Assembly: GCA_016717345.1 (NCBI GenBank)
Contig: JADKFR010000004.1
Span: 62,001 to 126,000 of the forward strand
Origin: Propionibacteriaceae bacterium
GTDB taxonomy: Bacteria > Actinomycetota > Actinomycetes > Propionibacteriales > Propionibacteriaceae
DNA: 64,000 nt
Direction of reading: 5' to 3'
The notes beneath the pieces were generated by a model, which ran no database searches, was not told the origin of the DNA, and saw only the letters and a list, made by a program, of their open reading frames with translations. Positions 44,952 through 54,098 of the stretch are shown here, piece by piece. Positions within the stretch are counted from its first letter, which is position 1. Each line of letters begins with the position of its first letter. The translations under genes and the position numbers were made by a program.

Positions 44952-46203
44952 AGGGAAACGCTGATCAGTGGCGCTACCCGGCCTCGGACGGTTTGAGCGG
45001 GGTCTGGGATCGCTCGGCGGCGACCTCGGCTTACCTGTTACCGCCTTCGGCCCCTTGTTCCGGGCTTTCGGGCCGGTTTGGGGCAGGCTGCCGCCCGGGT
45101 TACTCGGTCGTGACCGCGGCCGTGAGCCGAGTCTGGATCACAGCTGCTCGGGCTGTCATGAGCAGGTTCGCCGAGGCGAGCGCGATCTGGAGCCGGTTGA
45201 GGTTCTTCGCCAGTCCGCGGTAGCGGGTCTTGGTGAACCCGAAGTCCCGTTTGACGATCAGGAACACGTGCTCGACCTTGGCCCGGGTCGACGCTTTGCG
45301 GGACTCGATGGCCTGCTCGTGGGGGTGCATCGCCTTCAACGGGCCCTTTGCGGGCCGCGACCTGCCACGTCACCTTCGACAGGTGCGGGTCGCTGGTGAC
45401 CTCGGGACGCTTCTGGACTCCCTGGTAGCCGGCATCGGCGTACACCACCTGGTCATCGGCTCTGACGAGGTGGGTGATCTCGTCCAGGTCATGAACGCTC
45501 GCCGCGGTGACCGTCACGCTGTGGACCAGGCCGGTCCCGGCGTCCACCCCGGCGTGGGCCTTCATCCCGAAGTACCACTGGTTACCCTTCTTCGTCTGGT
45601 GCATCTCCGGGTCCCGGGTGCCGGTGGCGTTCTTCGTTGAGGAGGGTGCAGCGATGATCGTGGCATCCACGATGCTGCCGCCCCGCATGATCAAACCGTC
45701 GGCCTCCAGCTGCGCGGTCAACCAGGCGAGCATCGCCTCGCCCAGCTTGTGACGCTCCAGCAAGTGACGGAAATGCAGCAGGGTGGTCGCGTCGGGTACC
45801 TGCTGGCCGCGGCCGAAGTCGAGCCGCATGAACTGCCGCATCGCGAACGAGTCGTTGATCTGGTCCTCGACACCCTCATCGGACAGGTGGAACCACACCT
45901 GCAGCAGGTACATCCGCAGCATCGTCTCCAACGGCACCGGCTTCCGGCCGCGCTTGTTGCTGTAGTAGTGCGGCTCGATCAACGCGATCCAGTCCGCCCA
46001 CGGCACGACCGCGTCCATCTGCTTGAGGAATGCTTCCCGTTTCGGGGTGCGGCGCCGCTGGGTGTACTCGACATCGGACAAGCTGGGCTGAAACTCGGTC
46101 ACGACCAGTATCTTACCTAGCCAGCGCCATATTTACAGGTGACGACACCCATCGGCCACCCAGTCCCTGCGGTCAGGAGTCGCTCATTGATCAGCGTTTC
46201 CCT
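44952..46203. mobile_element. insertion sequence, IS5-like, 1252 bp
   Basis: Bounded by a perfect 16-bp terminal inverted repeat: AGGGAAACGCTGATCA at 44952-44967 and its complement at 46188-46203. One transposase gene fills it. The flanking bases (left ...GGGGC, right AGAAC...) show no target duplication, so one side has probably been rearranged since insertion. Confidence 0.85.
45100..46102 (-). pseudogene. IS5-family DDE transposase, one frameshift
   Basis: Starts MTEFQPSLSDVEYTQRRRTP, with the N-terminal DUF772-like domain (LETMLRMYLLQVWFHLSDEG), first Asp in GSIVDATIIAAPSST, second in VVYADAGYQGVQKRP. Near 45340 an extra C in GGGCCCG shifts the frame; the continuation KAMHPHEQAIESRKASTRAK carries the Glu region (KVEHVFLIVKRDFGFTKTRY) and ends at 45100. 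As written the IS cannot move itself. Confidence 0.85.
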
Positions 46204-46332
46204 AGAACCTCCCACCCCCCGTCGCCCGGAACGTCCGCGCACTGCTCCTGAACGCCCGCCGCAGGCCCGAATCGGCTGCCCGAACCGCCGGCGTCCGGCA
46301 GTCTCGGGTGGGACCAGGTGGCCCCGGCGGGC

Positions 46333-47661
46333 TCAGGGACGGGACCAGATTCCGGCGATCCAGGCTTCGACGGCATCCGGGTCACGGGGCAGGTGATCCG
46401 AGAGCACCTCGGCCCCGGTCGGGGTGATCGCGATGTCGTCCTCGATCCGGACGCCGATACCGCGAAGTTCCTCCGGCACGAGCAGATCGGTGCTCTTGAA
46501 GTAGAGCCCCGGCTCGACGGTGATCACCATCCCGGCCTGCAGCACCCCGTCCCGGTAGTGGTCCGCCCGGGCCTGGGCGCAGTCGTGGACGTCCAGCCCC
46601 AGGTGATGGGACGTGCCGTGGACCATCCACCGTCGGTGGTGACCACCGGTCACCGGATCCAGGGACGCGGCGGACGTCACCGGGAGCAGCCCCCATTCCT
46701 CGAGATGACGGGCGATCACCGCGACCGCGGCAGCGTGGACGTCGGAGAACTTCGCCCCCGGCCGCGCCGCGTCCATCCCGGCCTGTTGGGCCTCGAGTAC
46801 TGCGGTGTACACCCGGCGCTGGGCGGGGGAGAAGACCCCTGAGACCGGCAGGGTGCGGGTGATGTCGGCGGTGTAGAGCGATTCCACTTCGACCCCGGCG
46901 TCAAGGAGCAGCAGGTCGCCGGGGCGCAGCTCGCCGTCGTTGCGGATCCAGTGCAGGGTGTTGGCGTGGTCGCCACCGGCCGCGATCGTGTCGTACCCGA
47001 TCGCGTTGCCCTGGTGGCGGGCATGCAGCCCGAAGATCCCCTCGACCCAGCGTTCCCCCCGTCCCCCGCCGGACGGCCCGGGCAGGTCGGCGACCACCGC
47101 CTCGATGGCGTCCGCCGTCCGCACGATCCGGACGGCCAGCGAATCGAGGTTCTTCGCCAGCGCCGTGTCCAGTTCCGAGATCGGCGCGCAGGACAGGCCG
47201 GTCAGGGCGACCATCTCGCCCAGCGACTCCCGGGTGCCCACCCACATCTCCCCGTAGCGGGCGTCGGCGTAGAACTCCGGATCCGTGCGGGGAGCGCGCG
47301 GCTTGAAGTACAGGGTCGCTGCGGGGCCTGCGTCCGTCGGCTCCAGCACCAGGACCGACCCGGGCTCCCGGTCGGCGCCCAGACCCGACAGGTGAGCGAA
47401 GGCCGAATGCGGACGGAAGCGGTAGTCGGTGTCGTTGGCGCGCGGCTTCAGTTCGCCGGCGGGAATCACCAGTCGTTCCCCAGGGAAGGCAGCGGCGATC
47501 GCGTCCCGGCGCTGCGGCGTCCAGACCGCGGCCGGAAGCGGGTTCGGCAGCGCGTCGGGGTACGGGGCCCAGCCCTGCGGGATGAACTCGCGGAACGGCT
47601 CCGAGAACGGGGTTTGTCGATTGGGGAGCTCCACGGTTGGCTCGGGGCGCTGCTCGGTCAT
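46333..47661 (-). CDS. pepP: aminopeptidase P (Xaa-Pro aminopeptidase), shortened
   Basis: A 442-residue metallopeptidase removing N-terminal residues before proline. The pita-bread domain has all five metal ligands: Asp in LLLLDAGVEVES, Asp in TADITRTLP, His in MVHGTSHHLGLDVHD, Glu in VITVEPGLY and Glu in GVRIEDDIAIT. The N-terminal domain is present (RLVIPAGELKPRANDTDYRF). Between AVRIVRTADA and IEAVVADLPG the usual segment of about 45 residues that contains the R-x-x-K-D-x-x-E motif at the domain boundary is absent without loss of frame. This could be an in-frame deletion. It is divergent from the zinc-ribbon gene. Confidence 0.85.
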   Translation of the reverse strand: MTEQRPEPTVELPNRQTPFSEPFREFIPQGWAPYPDALPNPLPAAVWTPQRRDAIAAAFPGERLVIPAGELKPRANDTDYRFRPHSAFAHLSGLGADREPGSVLVLEPTDAGPAATLYFKPRAPRTDPEFYADARYGEMWVGTRESLGEMVALTGLSCAPISELDTALAKNLDSLAVRIVRTADAIEAVVADLPGPSGGGRGERWVEGIFGLHARHQGNAIGYDTIAAGGDHANTLHWIRNDGELRPGDLLLLDAGVEVESLYTADITRTLPVSGVFSPAQRRVYTAVLEAQQAGMDAARPGAKFSDVHAAAVAVIARHLEEWGLLPVTSAASLDPVTGGHHRRWMVHGTSHHLGLDVHDCAQARADHYRDGVLQAGMVITVEPGLYFKSTDLLVPEELRGIGVRIEDDIAITPTGAEVLSDHLPRDPDAVEAWIAGIWSRP

Positions 47662-47711
47662 GTCCTGATGCTAATCCCGCTAGAGTCGGTCCCCACACCA
47701 CAGGAGGCGCG

Positions 47712-48449
47712 ATGAAGGCTGCCGCAGCGGCACAGCGGGGGTTGCTCGACCTGCAGGCGATCGACACCGTGATCGCCCAGTTGGAACACCGTCGCCGCTC
47801 GCTGCCCGAGCATGCCCAGATCCTTGAGGGCCACAAGCTGCGGGCGTCCCTGGGGGAGTCGCTGGTGGCCGCCCGGACCCTGGTCAGCGACCTCGAAGCG
47901 GAGATGGACAAGGCCGAATCCGATCTGGTCCCGGTGAAGGAGCGACGGGCTCGGGACCAGCGCCGCCTGGACGGGGGGACCGTCACCGACCCCAAGCAGC
48001 TCAGTGCCCTGATCGAGGAGATCGACCACCTCAAGCGGCGGATCTCGGACCTTGAGGACATCCAGCTCGAGGTGATGGAGCGACTGGAAACCGCCTCCGG
48101 GATGCGCGACAGCGTGCAGGAGGAACGCACCGAGGTCGAGCACTCCCTGCGGGCGTTGATCGCCTCCCGCGACGCGCTCGTCAGCCAGATCGACGACCAA
48201 CTGGCCGAGCAGCGCGCTCGGCAGGAGGCTGCCGCGGCCGCGTTGCCCGCCGAGCTGGTTGCGCTGTACCGGCGGATCGCCGCGCGCAGCGGCGGGCTCG
48301 GCGCAGCTCCCCTGAACGGACGGCGGTGCGGCGGCTGCCAACTGGAGGCGACCGCCACGGCGCTGGCGGAGTACGCTGCCGCTGCCGAGGACGAGGTGGT
48401 GCGCTGCGAGGAGTGTGAGCGCATCCTGGTGCGTGGTGGCGGCGCCTGA
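47712..48449 (+). CDS. coiled-coil zinc-ribbon protein (CT398/CdsZ-like, zf-RING_7)
   Basis: A 245-residue protein: a long antiparallel coiled coil (about residues 15-180, rich in Leu/Glu/Arg heptads) followed by a C-terminal four-Cys ribbon, RRCGGCQLEATATALAE ... VVRCEECERILV. CAGGAGGCGCG precedes the ATG at 47712. In actinobacteria this gene is placed just before the RNase H-like gene, as here, with an overlap at 48449. Its role is unknown; links to RNA metabolism are suggested only by position. Confidence 0.82.
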   Translation: MKAAAAAQRGLLDLQAIDTVIAQLEHRRRSLPEHAQILEGHKLRASLGESLVAARTLVSDLEAEMDKAESDLVPVKERRARDQRRLDGGTVTDPKQLSALIEEIDHLKRRISDLEDIQLEVMERLETASGMRDSVQEERTEVEHSLRALIASRDALVSQIDDQLAEQRARQEAAAAALPAELVALYRRIAARSGGLGAAPLNGRRCGGCQLEATATALAEYAAAAEDEVVRCEECERILVRGGGA

Positions 48450-48955
48450 TGGCCCGTCCGCCCCGGTTGCCGCAGCTCGGCCCGTCCTTCTTCGACGCCG
48501 AGACGCCGGAGACTGCCGCGCCGGCCAAGGCCGGGACCCCACGGCGCCTTATCGTCCGGGCGGACGGTGGATCGCGCGGTAATCCTGGCCCCGCGGCCTA
48601 CGGGGCGTTGGTCTATGACGCCGATACCGGGGAGTTGCTGAACTGTGAGGGACGGGCTCTGGGCGTCGCCTCGAACAACGTCGCCGAGTATTCCGGGCTG
48701 ATCGCCGGGCTGGAGATGGCCAGAGCGATCGACCCCGGCTGCGAGCTGGAGGTCCGGCTGGACTCCAAGTTGGTGGTCGAGCAGATGGCCGGACGGTGGC
48801 GGGTGAAGCATCCTGACATGAAACCGCTGGCCCTGAAGGCCCAGTCGCTGCGGCCACCGAAGGTTCGCTGGACGTGGGTGCCGCGTGCTGAGAACAAGGC
48901 CGCTGATGCGCTGGTGAACCGCGCGCTGGACGGCGATCCCGTCCCGAGAACCTGA
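48449..48955 (+). CDS. rnhA: ribonuclease HI domain protein
   Basis: A 168-residue type 1 RNase H. Active-site acids: Asp in IVRADGGSRGNPGPAAYG, Glu in SNNVAEYSGLIAGLE, Asp in VRLDSKLVVEQMAGRW and Asp in RAENKAADALVNRAL. It should cut the RNA strand of RNA-DNA hybrids. Many actinobacterial orthologues are fused to an acid-phosphatase (CobC-like) domain; this one ends after the RNase H fold. The N-terminal 35 residues are a loose proline-rich extension. It overlaps the stop of the zinc-ribbon gene. Confidence 0.88.
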   Translation: MARPPRLPQLGPSFFDAETPETAAPAKAGTPRRLIVRADGGSRGNPGPAAYGALVYDADTGELLNCEGRALGVASNNVAEYSGLIAGLEMARAIDPGCELEVRLDSKLVVEQMAGRWRVKHPDMKPLALKAQSLRPPKVRWTWVPRAENKAADALVNRALDGDPVPRT

Positions 48956-49166
48956 GGCTCACGCCGGCTGCGTGGCGAACCCGTCCGGTGACTGACGCCG
49001 GCCCGCGCCACCTCACCGCACCCGACCTGGTCGGACCACTCAGGCACGGGACCTGCCGGCCGGCACCAGGCGCGGCCGGTGATCCGCGCGGGTCCGGGTG
49101 AACCTGCCCCTGCCGTCCTAGGCTGGCTGGGTCGCCACCGTTGGCCGCCACCAGGCAAGGAGTCCC

Positions 49167-50600
49167 ATGCCCTCGCGTTACCTCTCCCTGAAGGTCTCTG
49201 AGCCGCCCGCGCTGCGCGAGGGCCTGCGTCGCCTGCGAGCGTCCCTCGGGGTTCCCGGCGAGTTTCCAGCTGAGGTGTTGGACGAAGCGGAGCGGTCGAG
49301 CGCCCACCCCGTCCTGCCCTCGCGGGACTGCACCGACATCGAGTTCGTGACCATCGACCCTGCGGGTTCCACCGATCTCGACCAGGCGTTCCACCTCTCC
49401 AGAGTCGGTTCGGGCTATCTGCTGCGGTACGCGATCGCGGACGTGGCGGCCTTCGTCACCCCCGGCGGGTTGGTGGATGCCGAGGCGCAGCGGCGGGGCG
49501 AGACTCTCTACGCGCCGACTTCCCGAACTCCGCTGCACCCCGCGGTGCTGTCGGAAGGGGCGACCAGCCTGCTGCCCGGTCAGGTCCGTCCTGCGCTGAT
49601 CTGGGAATTGCAGCTCGACGAGTCCGGACGGACGACCGCTGCCAGGGTGGAACGCGGCCTCGTGCGCAGTCGAGCCCAACTCACCTACACCGGCGCCCAG
49701 GCCGATCTGGACGCCGGACGTGGCGGCGAGCAGCTGGAACTGCTGCGCGTCATCGGGCAACTCCGGCTGGCGTTGGAGGCCGCCCGCGGCGGGGTCAGCC
49801 TGCGGGTGCCGGAGCAGGAGGTCGCGGCGACCGACCTCGCCTGGGAGTTGGAGTACCGGGCACCCCTGGCCGTTGAGGACTGGAATGCCCAGCTGTCCCT
49901 GGCGACCGGGATGGCAGCGGCGGATCTGATGCTGGAGGCCGGCGTGGGCATCCTGCGTACCCTGCCGCCAGCGCGGGACAGCTCGCTGGCCAAGCTGCGG
50001 CGCACGGCGGCCGCGCTCGGGATCACCTGGCGGCAGTCGATGGCGTATCCGGAGTTCGTGCGGAGTCTGGACGCGTCGCGGCCCGCCCAGGCGGCGATGC
50101 TGAACGCCTGCACCCTCCTTTTCCGCGGGGCCGGCTACGAGGCGTTCTCCGGCAGGCCTCCGGAGCAGCCGTTGCACGCCGCCATCGGCGCGTCCTATGC
50201 CCACACCACCGCCCCCTTGCGGCGTCTGGTGGATCGCTACACCGGCGAGACCTGCCTCGCCCTCTGCGCGGGGGAGGAGGTGCCGGAGTGGGTGGCGTCG
50301 GCCCTGCCCGAGCTACCGGCTCTGATGGAGGCCTCCGGTCGGCGCGCCAAGAAGTACGAGCGTGGGACGGTCGACCTTGTCGAAGCGATGGTGCTGGCAC
50401 CCCGATTGGGCCAGACGTTCATAGGGACCGTCCTTGAAGTCGACCCTGAGGACGACTTCGGCATCCTGCAGTTGGCCGACCCGGCCGTGGAGGGCAAGGT
50501 GAAGGGCAGCACCCTGGTGCTCGGCGCTCAGGTGGCGGCGACGCTGGTGTCGGCGGACCTCATTGCCGGCAAGGTCGAGTTCCGGATCCTGCCAGGCTGA
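49167..50600 (+). CDS. RNB-family 3'-5' exoribonuclease (RNase II/R type)
   Basis: A 477-residue enzyme with the RNB catalytic domain: TIDPAGSTDLDQAFHLSRVG holds the metal-binding aspartates, then YAIADVAAFVTPGG, RGETLYAPTSRTPLHPAVLS, and AIGASYAHTTAPLRRLVDRY near the end of the domain. The C-terminal part is a short S1/OB-like segment (GQTFIGTVLEVDPEDDFGIL). N-terminal cold-shock domains of classical RNase R are absent, as usual in actinobacterial RNB proteins. The 210 bases before it hold no gene; CAAGGAG precedes the ATG. Confidence 0.88.
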   Translation: MPSRYLSLKVSEPPALREGLRRLRASLGVPGEFPAEVLDEAERSSAHPVLPSRDCTDIEFVTIDPAGSTDLDQAFHLSRVGSGYLLRYAIADVAAFVTPGGLVDAEAQRRGETLYAPTSRTPLHPAVLSEGATSLLPGQVRPALIWELQLDESGRTTAARVERGLVRSRAQLTYTGAQADLDAGRGGEQLELLRVIGQLRLALEAARGGVSLRVPEQEVAATDLAWELEYRAPLAVEDWNAQLSLATGMAAADLMLEAGVGILRTLPPARDSSLAKLRRTAAALGITWRQSMAYPEFVRSLDASRPAQAAMLNACTLLFRGAGYEAFSGRPPEQPLHAAIGASYAHTTAPLRRLVDRYTGETCLALCAGEEVPEWVASALPELPALMEASGRRAKKYERGTVDLVEAMVLAPRLGQTFIGTVLEVDPEDDFGILQLADPAVEGKVKGSTLVLGAQVAATLVSADLIAGKVEFRILPG

Positions 50601-50631
50601 CCCGGGGCGAGGTTGGGGCTACCCTGGGACG

Positions 50632-51014
50632 CGGACGAGTCGGCCGGGTGATCGCGGCGCAAGTCGAGGAAAGTCCGGACTCCACAGAGCAGGGTGGTGG
50701 GTAACGCCCACCCGGGGTGACCCGCGGGAAAGTGCCACAGAGAACAGACCGCCCCGGCAACGGGGTAAGGGTGAAACGGCGGTGTAAGAGACCACCAGCA
50801 CCCCAGGTGACTGGGGTGGCTCGGCAAACCCCACCTGGAGCAAGACCAAGAAGGGCCTCCGGGCCCGCGGACGCCGTTTGAGTGTTGCTCGCACGAGGCG
50901 CCCGGGTAGGTCGCACGCCGGAAACGGCGAAGGCGGTCGGTGACGACCGTCGCAGATGGATGATCATCGGCTCTCTTGGGAGCCACAGAATCCGGCTTAC
51001 AGGCCGACTCGTCC
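50632..51014 (+). ncRNA. rnpB: RNase P RNA, bacterial type A
   Basis: P1 pairs ACGAGTCGGCC (50637-50647) with GGCCGACTCGT (51002-51012). Conserved cores are present: GAGGAAAGTCCGGACTCC near 50667, CAGGGTGGTGGGTAACGCCC, the AGTGCCACAGAGAACAGACC block, GGTAAGGGTGAAACGG, GGTGTAAGAGACCACCAGC and the 3' GGCTTAC before P1. It catalyses 5' maturation of tRNA. The 3' end abuts an integrase gene (51031), so the element to the right probably used this RNA gene as its target. Confidence 0.95.
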
Positions 51015-51030
51015 CTAAATCTGGCTCTGA

Positions 51031-52305
51031 CTAGGCCAGATGATGTCCAGGGTGGCTGGGAGGCCGCAGGGAGTCCGGAAAGTTTCCGCAGTTCCCTCCG
51101 GACTCAGCCCGCAGAGCAGCATCGACCGCGTCCCGACTGCGGTCGTCAGAGTCCGGCCACAGGTGCGAGTACGTGTTCAGGGTCTCCTCGGCGGACTTGT
51201 GGCCGAGCCTCGCCTGAACCGTCTTGACCGACTCGCCGTAGCGGATCAGCAGGGACGCGTAGTAGTGCCGCAGCTCGTGGAAATCGAAGCCGTCGAGCTT
51301 CGCTGCCGTCATTCTCGCGCGCCATACGTCGCCGAGGGTCGTCCAGCGCCACGCGTGACCGTGGGACGTCGTGAACAGCAGCCCGGCCGGCCCGGGAGGG
51401 TGCTGCTCGATGTGTTCCGCGAGGGCTTCCGCGACGGACGTCGGAAGCGGGATCTCCCGGACGCTCGACGCTGTCTTGGGCGGGCCGAACACAGGGGAGC
51501 CTGTGCGGACGCCGACGAGCTGGCGATCGACGATGATCTTCCGCTCCAGGAACCGGACCCGGTCTGCGGTGAGGCCGAAGACCTCACCGCGTCGCATGCC
51601 AGTCCCGGCAGCAAGCAGAACCGCGGCACGCAGACGATCACCCGCGGCCGTGGCCGCCGCTTGGACCTGGTCGGTTGTCCTCGGCTCGACCCGCTTCTTC
51701 ACGATCTGGGGGAGCTTGATTCCGACGCACGGCGTCCTGGCGATCCTGCGGTTCTCGACGGCGTCCTTCAGGACCGTGCTCACGTAAGAGTACGTCACGA
51801 CGACAGTCGCGGGAGCGTAGGTCTCGTTCAGGGATGCGACGAGCGTCTGGATGGTCGTCTTGGAGATCGCGCTCAAGGCCTTCGTGCCGATCACTGGGTA
51901 GACCCGCTTGCGCAGCGCGAGTTCGACAAGCGCGGCCGTGGACGGCCGGAAGACCTGCGAGGTGCGCCACGACTCTGCGTACTCCCTGAAGGTCACCTTT
52001 CCGGCGTTCGGCACGACATAGGTCCCGGTGACCGTCGCGGTCGTCTGCGCATCGAGCCAGGTCTGGGCGTCCCTCTTCCGCGCGAAGTGCTTGGCGTGCT
52101 CCTTGCCGGCATCGTCGACGAAACGCGCCCGCCAGGCTGCCGCGGTTGCCTTGGCTTTGGCCGGGACTCCTTGGCCTGCGAGTTCGGCGACGAGCGCGTC
52201 CGCCTCCGCCTGGGAGCTCACCGTCGACACGCGGTTCCGCCCGGAGGAGCCGAGGTACAGCACGCGCCACGACGCGGGCCTGGCCGCGATGTTCTTGCCT
52301 GCCAT
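51031..52305 (-). CDS. int: tyrosine-recombinase integrase adjacent to rnpB
   Basis: A 424-residue phage/ICE integrase with an AP2-like N-terminus (WRARFVDDAGKEHAKHFARK), a core-binding domain (TFREYAESWRTSQVFRPSTA) and catalytic residues Arg in GTGMRRGEVFGL, HELRHYY, LGHKSAEETLNTYSHLW. It starts beside the repressor gene (stop and start overlap, TGATG) and its 3' end is 16 bases from rnpB. It is of a different lineage from the integrase at 34253. The C-terminal tail after RSRDAVDAALRAESG is loose. Confidence 0.9.
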   Translation of the reverse strand: MAGKNIAARPASWRVLYLGSSGRNRVSTVSSQAEADALVAELAGQGVPAKAKATAAAWRARFVDDAGKEHAKHFARKRDAQTWLDAQTTATVTGTYVVPNAGKVTFREYAESWRTSQVFRPSTAALVELALRKRVYPVIGTKALSAISKTTIQTLVASLNETYAPATVVVTYSYVSTVLKDAVENRRIARTPCVGIKLPQIVKKRVEPRTTDQVQAAATAAGDRLRAAVLLAAGTGMRRGEVFGLTADRVRFLERKIIVDRQLVGVRTGSPVFGPPKTASSVREIPLPTSVAEALAEHIEQHPPGPAGLLFTTSHGHAWRWTTLGDVWRARMTAAKLDGFDFHELRHYYASLLIRYGESVKTVQARLGHKSAEETLNTYSHLWPDSDDRSRDAVDAALRAESGGNCGNFPDSLRPPSHPGHHLA

Positions 52306-53000
52306 CAGCCCGGCCCCGCATCCGCGAGGCCCTGAGCGTCTCCGGCGGCGGCCTCCGCGCGACGGGCGGCGATGGCCGCCTCATGAGCAGCCAGGATCCC
52401 CCCGAAGTACTGGCGGTTCACCTGCTCCATCACGCCACCCGGCCTGAGCGGAAGGTGCGCCGTGATGCCCTCGAGAATGCGCTCCGCGCCGGCGGAGAGA
52501 GCGTCGAGCAGGTCCAGCACCTCTTCGGCCCAGGCGCGTACCTGGTCGCCGTCGGCTGAGTCGTTGCTTCGGGCCAGGCCGGCCACTACGCGTTCGCGGT
52601 CGCCGTCGATCGCTGCCAGTTCCTGCTGAATGCCCATGGCGATCCGGTATTCCGTCTCGCCTGCCCGCCTCGCGATACTGGTCAGCTCGCGGAACGCACT
52701 GTCGGCACTCGACCAGTCCGCCAGCATGTCGTCCACCGTGGACCCCAGGACCTCGGCAAGTGCGTACACCTCGTCCAGTCGGCAGGGCCGGGCACCCTTC
52801 TCGACCCGGTCGATCGTTGCCTGGTGGAACTTCAGGCCGTGCCGCTCGCGCAGCTGCGCCGCCAGATCGGTCTGGGACAGGCCGCGAACCTCGCGTAGGC
52901 GCCGTACCTCGCGCGCGAAGGTCTGGCCCAGGGGGCCGACGTCGGCGCCGCCGTCACGGTCGAGCGGACTGCTCTTCGGGGACAACCCGGGTGCACGCAT
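52305..53000 (-). CDS. XRE-family repressor-like regulator
   Basis: A 231-residue protein with a Cro/CI-type HTH (TFAREVRRLREVRGLSQTDL, FHQATIDRVEKGARPCRLDE) at residues 28-85 and a long helical C-terminal region that may dimerise. The ATG at 53000 is taken rather than 53069 because the longer version runs into the divergent promoter. It faces the excisionase-like gene at 53113, an arrangement like phage lysogeny switches, and is coupled to the integrase gene. Confidence 0.8.
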   Translation of the reverse strand: MRAPGLSPKSSPLDRDGGADVGPLGQTFAREVRRLREVRGLSQTDLAAQLRERHGLKFHQATIDRVEKGARPCRLDEVYALAEVLGSTVDDMLADWSSADSAFRELTSIARRAGETEYRIAMGIQQELAAIDGDRERVVAGLARSNDSADGDQVRAWAEEVLDLLDALSAGAERILEGITAHLPLRPGGVMEQVNRQYFGGILAAHEAAIAARRAEAAAGDAQGLADAGPG

Positions 53001-53043
53001 ACCTGAACCATAACAACGCCATGTTGCGTTGCCAATATGGTGC

Positions 53044-53072
53044 TTGACAACCCTGAGCCAGCAACGCATAAT
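53044..53072 (+). promoter_or_regulatory. sigma-70 type promoter for the excisionase-like gene
   Basis: TTGACA (53044-53049), a 17-base spacer and CATAAT (53067-53072) form a near-consensus promoter 40 bases before the start at 53113. It lies between divergent repressor and excisionase genes. Imperfect repeats of GCGTTGC/GCAACGC (53024-53036 and 53061-53069) flank it and could be the repressor sites. Confidence 0.7.
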
Positions 53073-53112
53073 CAGTGTGCTGGTGTCCCATCACCCTGTT
53101 ATGGAGCGAGCG

Positions 53113-53316
53113 ATGATCAACGAAGCCGAGATCTGGTTCACCACCCAGGTCGCCGAGTATCTCAAGACCCCCGCCACGACCATCCGGTGGTGGCGCCACA
53201 TCGGCCAGGGCCCCAAGAGCTTCAAGCTCGGTGCCCGCAAGGTCGCCTACCTCAGACGCGACGTCGAGGCCTGGCTCGAGGAGCAGTACACCGCCCAAGC
53301 GGTCTTGGACAGATGA
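53113..53316 (+). CDS. excisionase-like HTH_17 protein
   Basis: A 67-residue protein from MINEAEIWFTTQVAEYLKTP with recognition helix region ATTIRWWRHIGQGPKSFKLG and wing RKVAYLRRDVEAWLEE. GGAGCGAGCG before the ATG at 53113 supports this start over 53101. It is the second such protein in the window and belongs with the integrase at 51031. The gene ends the recognisable mobile-element genes of this segment; I could not find a second rnpB fragment marking the far att site. Confidence 0.8.
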   Translation: MINEAEIWFTTQVAEYLKTPATTIRWWRHIGQGPKSFKLGARKVAYLRRDVEAWLEEQYTAQAVLDR

Positions 53317-53394
53317 CCCCGTCCCGGCGATAACGCCAACGAGCAATCCGCAGCGCCGCCGCGTCGACGGTTGATCCGTGCGGCGACAGATGAC

Positions 53395-53925
53395 CTAATC
53401 GGAGGGTCGGTGGTCGTCACGTGGAAAGCGTCGCCCGACGTAGAAGCTGGCCACGCTGACTGCCAGGATCCCGACCGCGACGATGATGACCGCGACAGAC
53501 TGGTCGAGCGGCAGGTAGCTGGCAATCCCGTTGAGCGGTACCGCAGCGAAGAAGGTAAGCACCATCAGTGGCCCGGTCCACGGCATGGAGGAACCGTCCG
53601 CCTCCAGATGGACCGTGAACATGGTGAGCACCATGATGACGATGATGGTGAGCCAGGTGACGGCGGTGACCCAGCGGAACTGGCTGCGATGCCTCCGGCC
53701 AGACCACACACCGAGCACGACCCACCCAGCGACGGTGATGATGGTGGCGACGATTGCGACGACCGGCGCCGGCTGCTTGTAGATCGCTTCAACCGCGCCG
53801 AACGCGACACCAGCCATCTGCCACATGAGCAGGATCGCCACATACCGCCAGAACGGCCGGGCGGTCGTCCCGCTGACGGTCCCTGTCAGGTTGCCGCTGC
53901 TCACGGCACCTCCCTGTCCGATCAT
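53395..53925 (-). CDS. four-helix membrane protein, paralog 1
   Basis: A 176-residue protein with four helices (WRYVAILLMWQMAGVAFGAV, VVAIVATIITVAGWVVLGVW, TAVTWLTIIVIMVLTMFTV, and a last pair around SVAVIIVAVGILAVSVASFY). Family unknown. It shares helix order and short motifs (WVVLGVWSGRR / WIVLAAWSGAR; LTMFTV / LLTMW) with the gene at 54099, so the two are diverged tandem duplicates. The ATG at 53925 is used; the TAG stop is at 53395. Confidence 0.6.
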   Translation of the reverse strand: MIGQGGAVSSGNLTGTVSGTTARPFWRYVAILLMWQMAGVAFGAVEAIYKQPAPVVAIVATIITVAGWVVLGVWSGRRHRSQFRWVTAVTWLTIIVIMVLTMFTVHLEADGSSMPWTGPLMVLTFFAAVPLNGIASYLPLDQSVAVIIVAVGILAVSVASFYVGRRFPRDDHRPSD

Positions 53926-54098
53926 TGCAGATTGCGCTGTTCAGGCGGTCAAGCTGAGGTCTCCACGAGACGTGCCAAGGCCGCATCGCGATGTTGAAGG
54001 CGTGCGAGCGCAGCTTGGGCGTTCTCCAGGTTCCGGCGGACTCCTTCGAGCTCCCTGTCTGGGCAACCTCGGCGCCGGACCCAGCGCGGAAGGGGACA

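Noticed and set aside
50531..50986. Open frames across the RNase P RNA
   Set aside because: The region is rnpB; frames on either strand there are by-products of a structured RNA gene.
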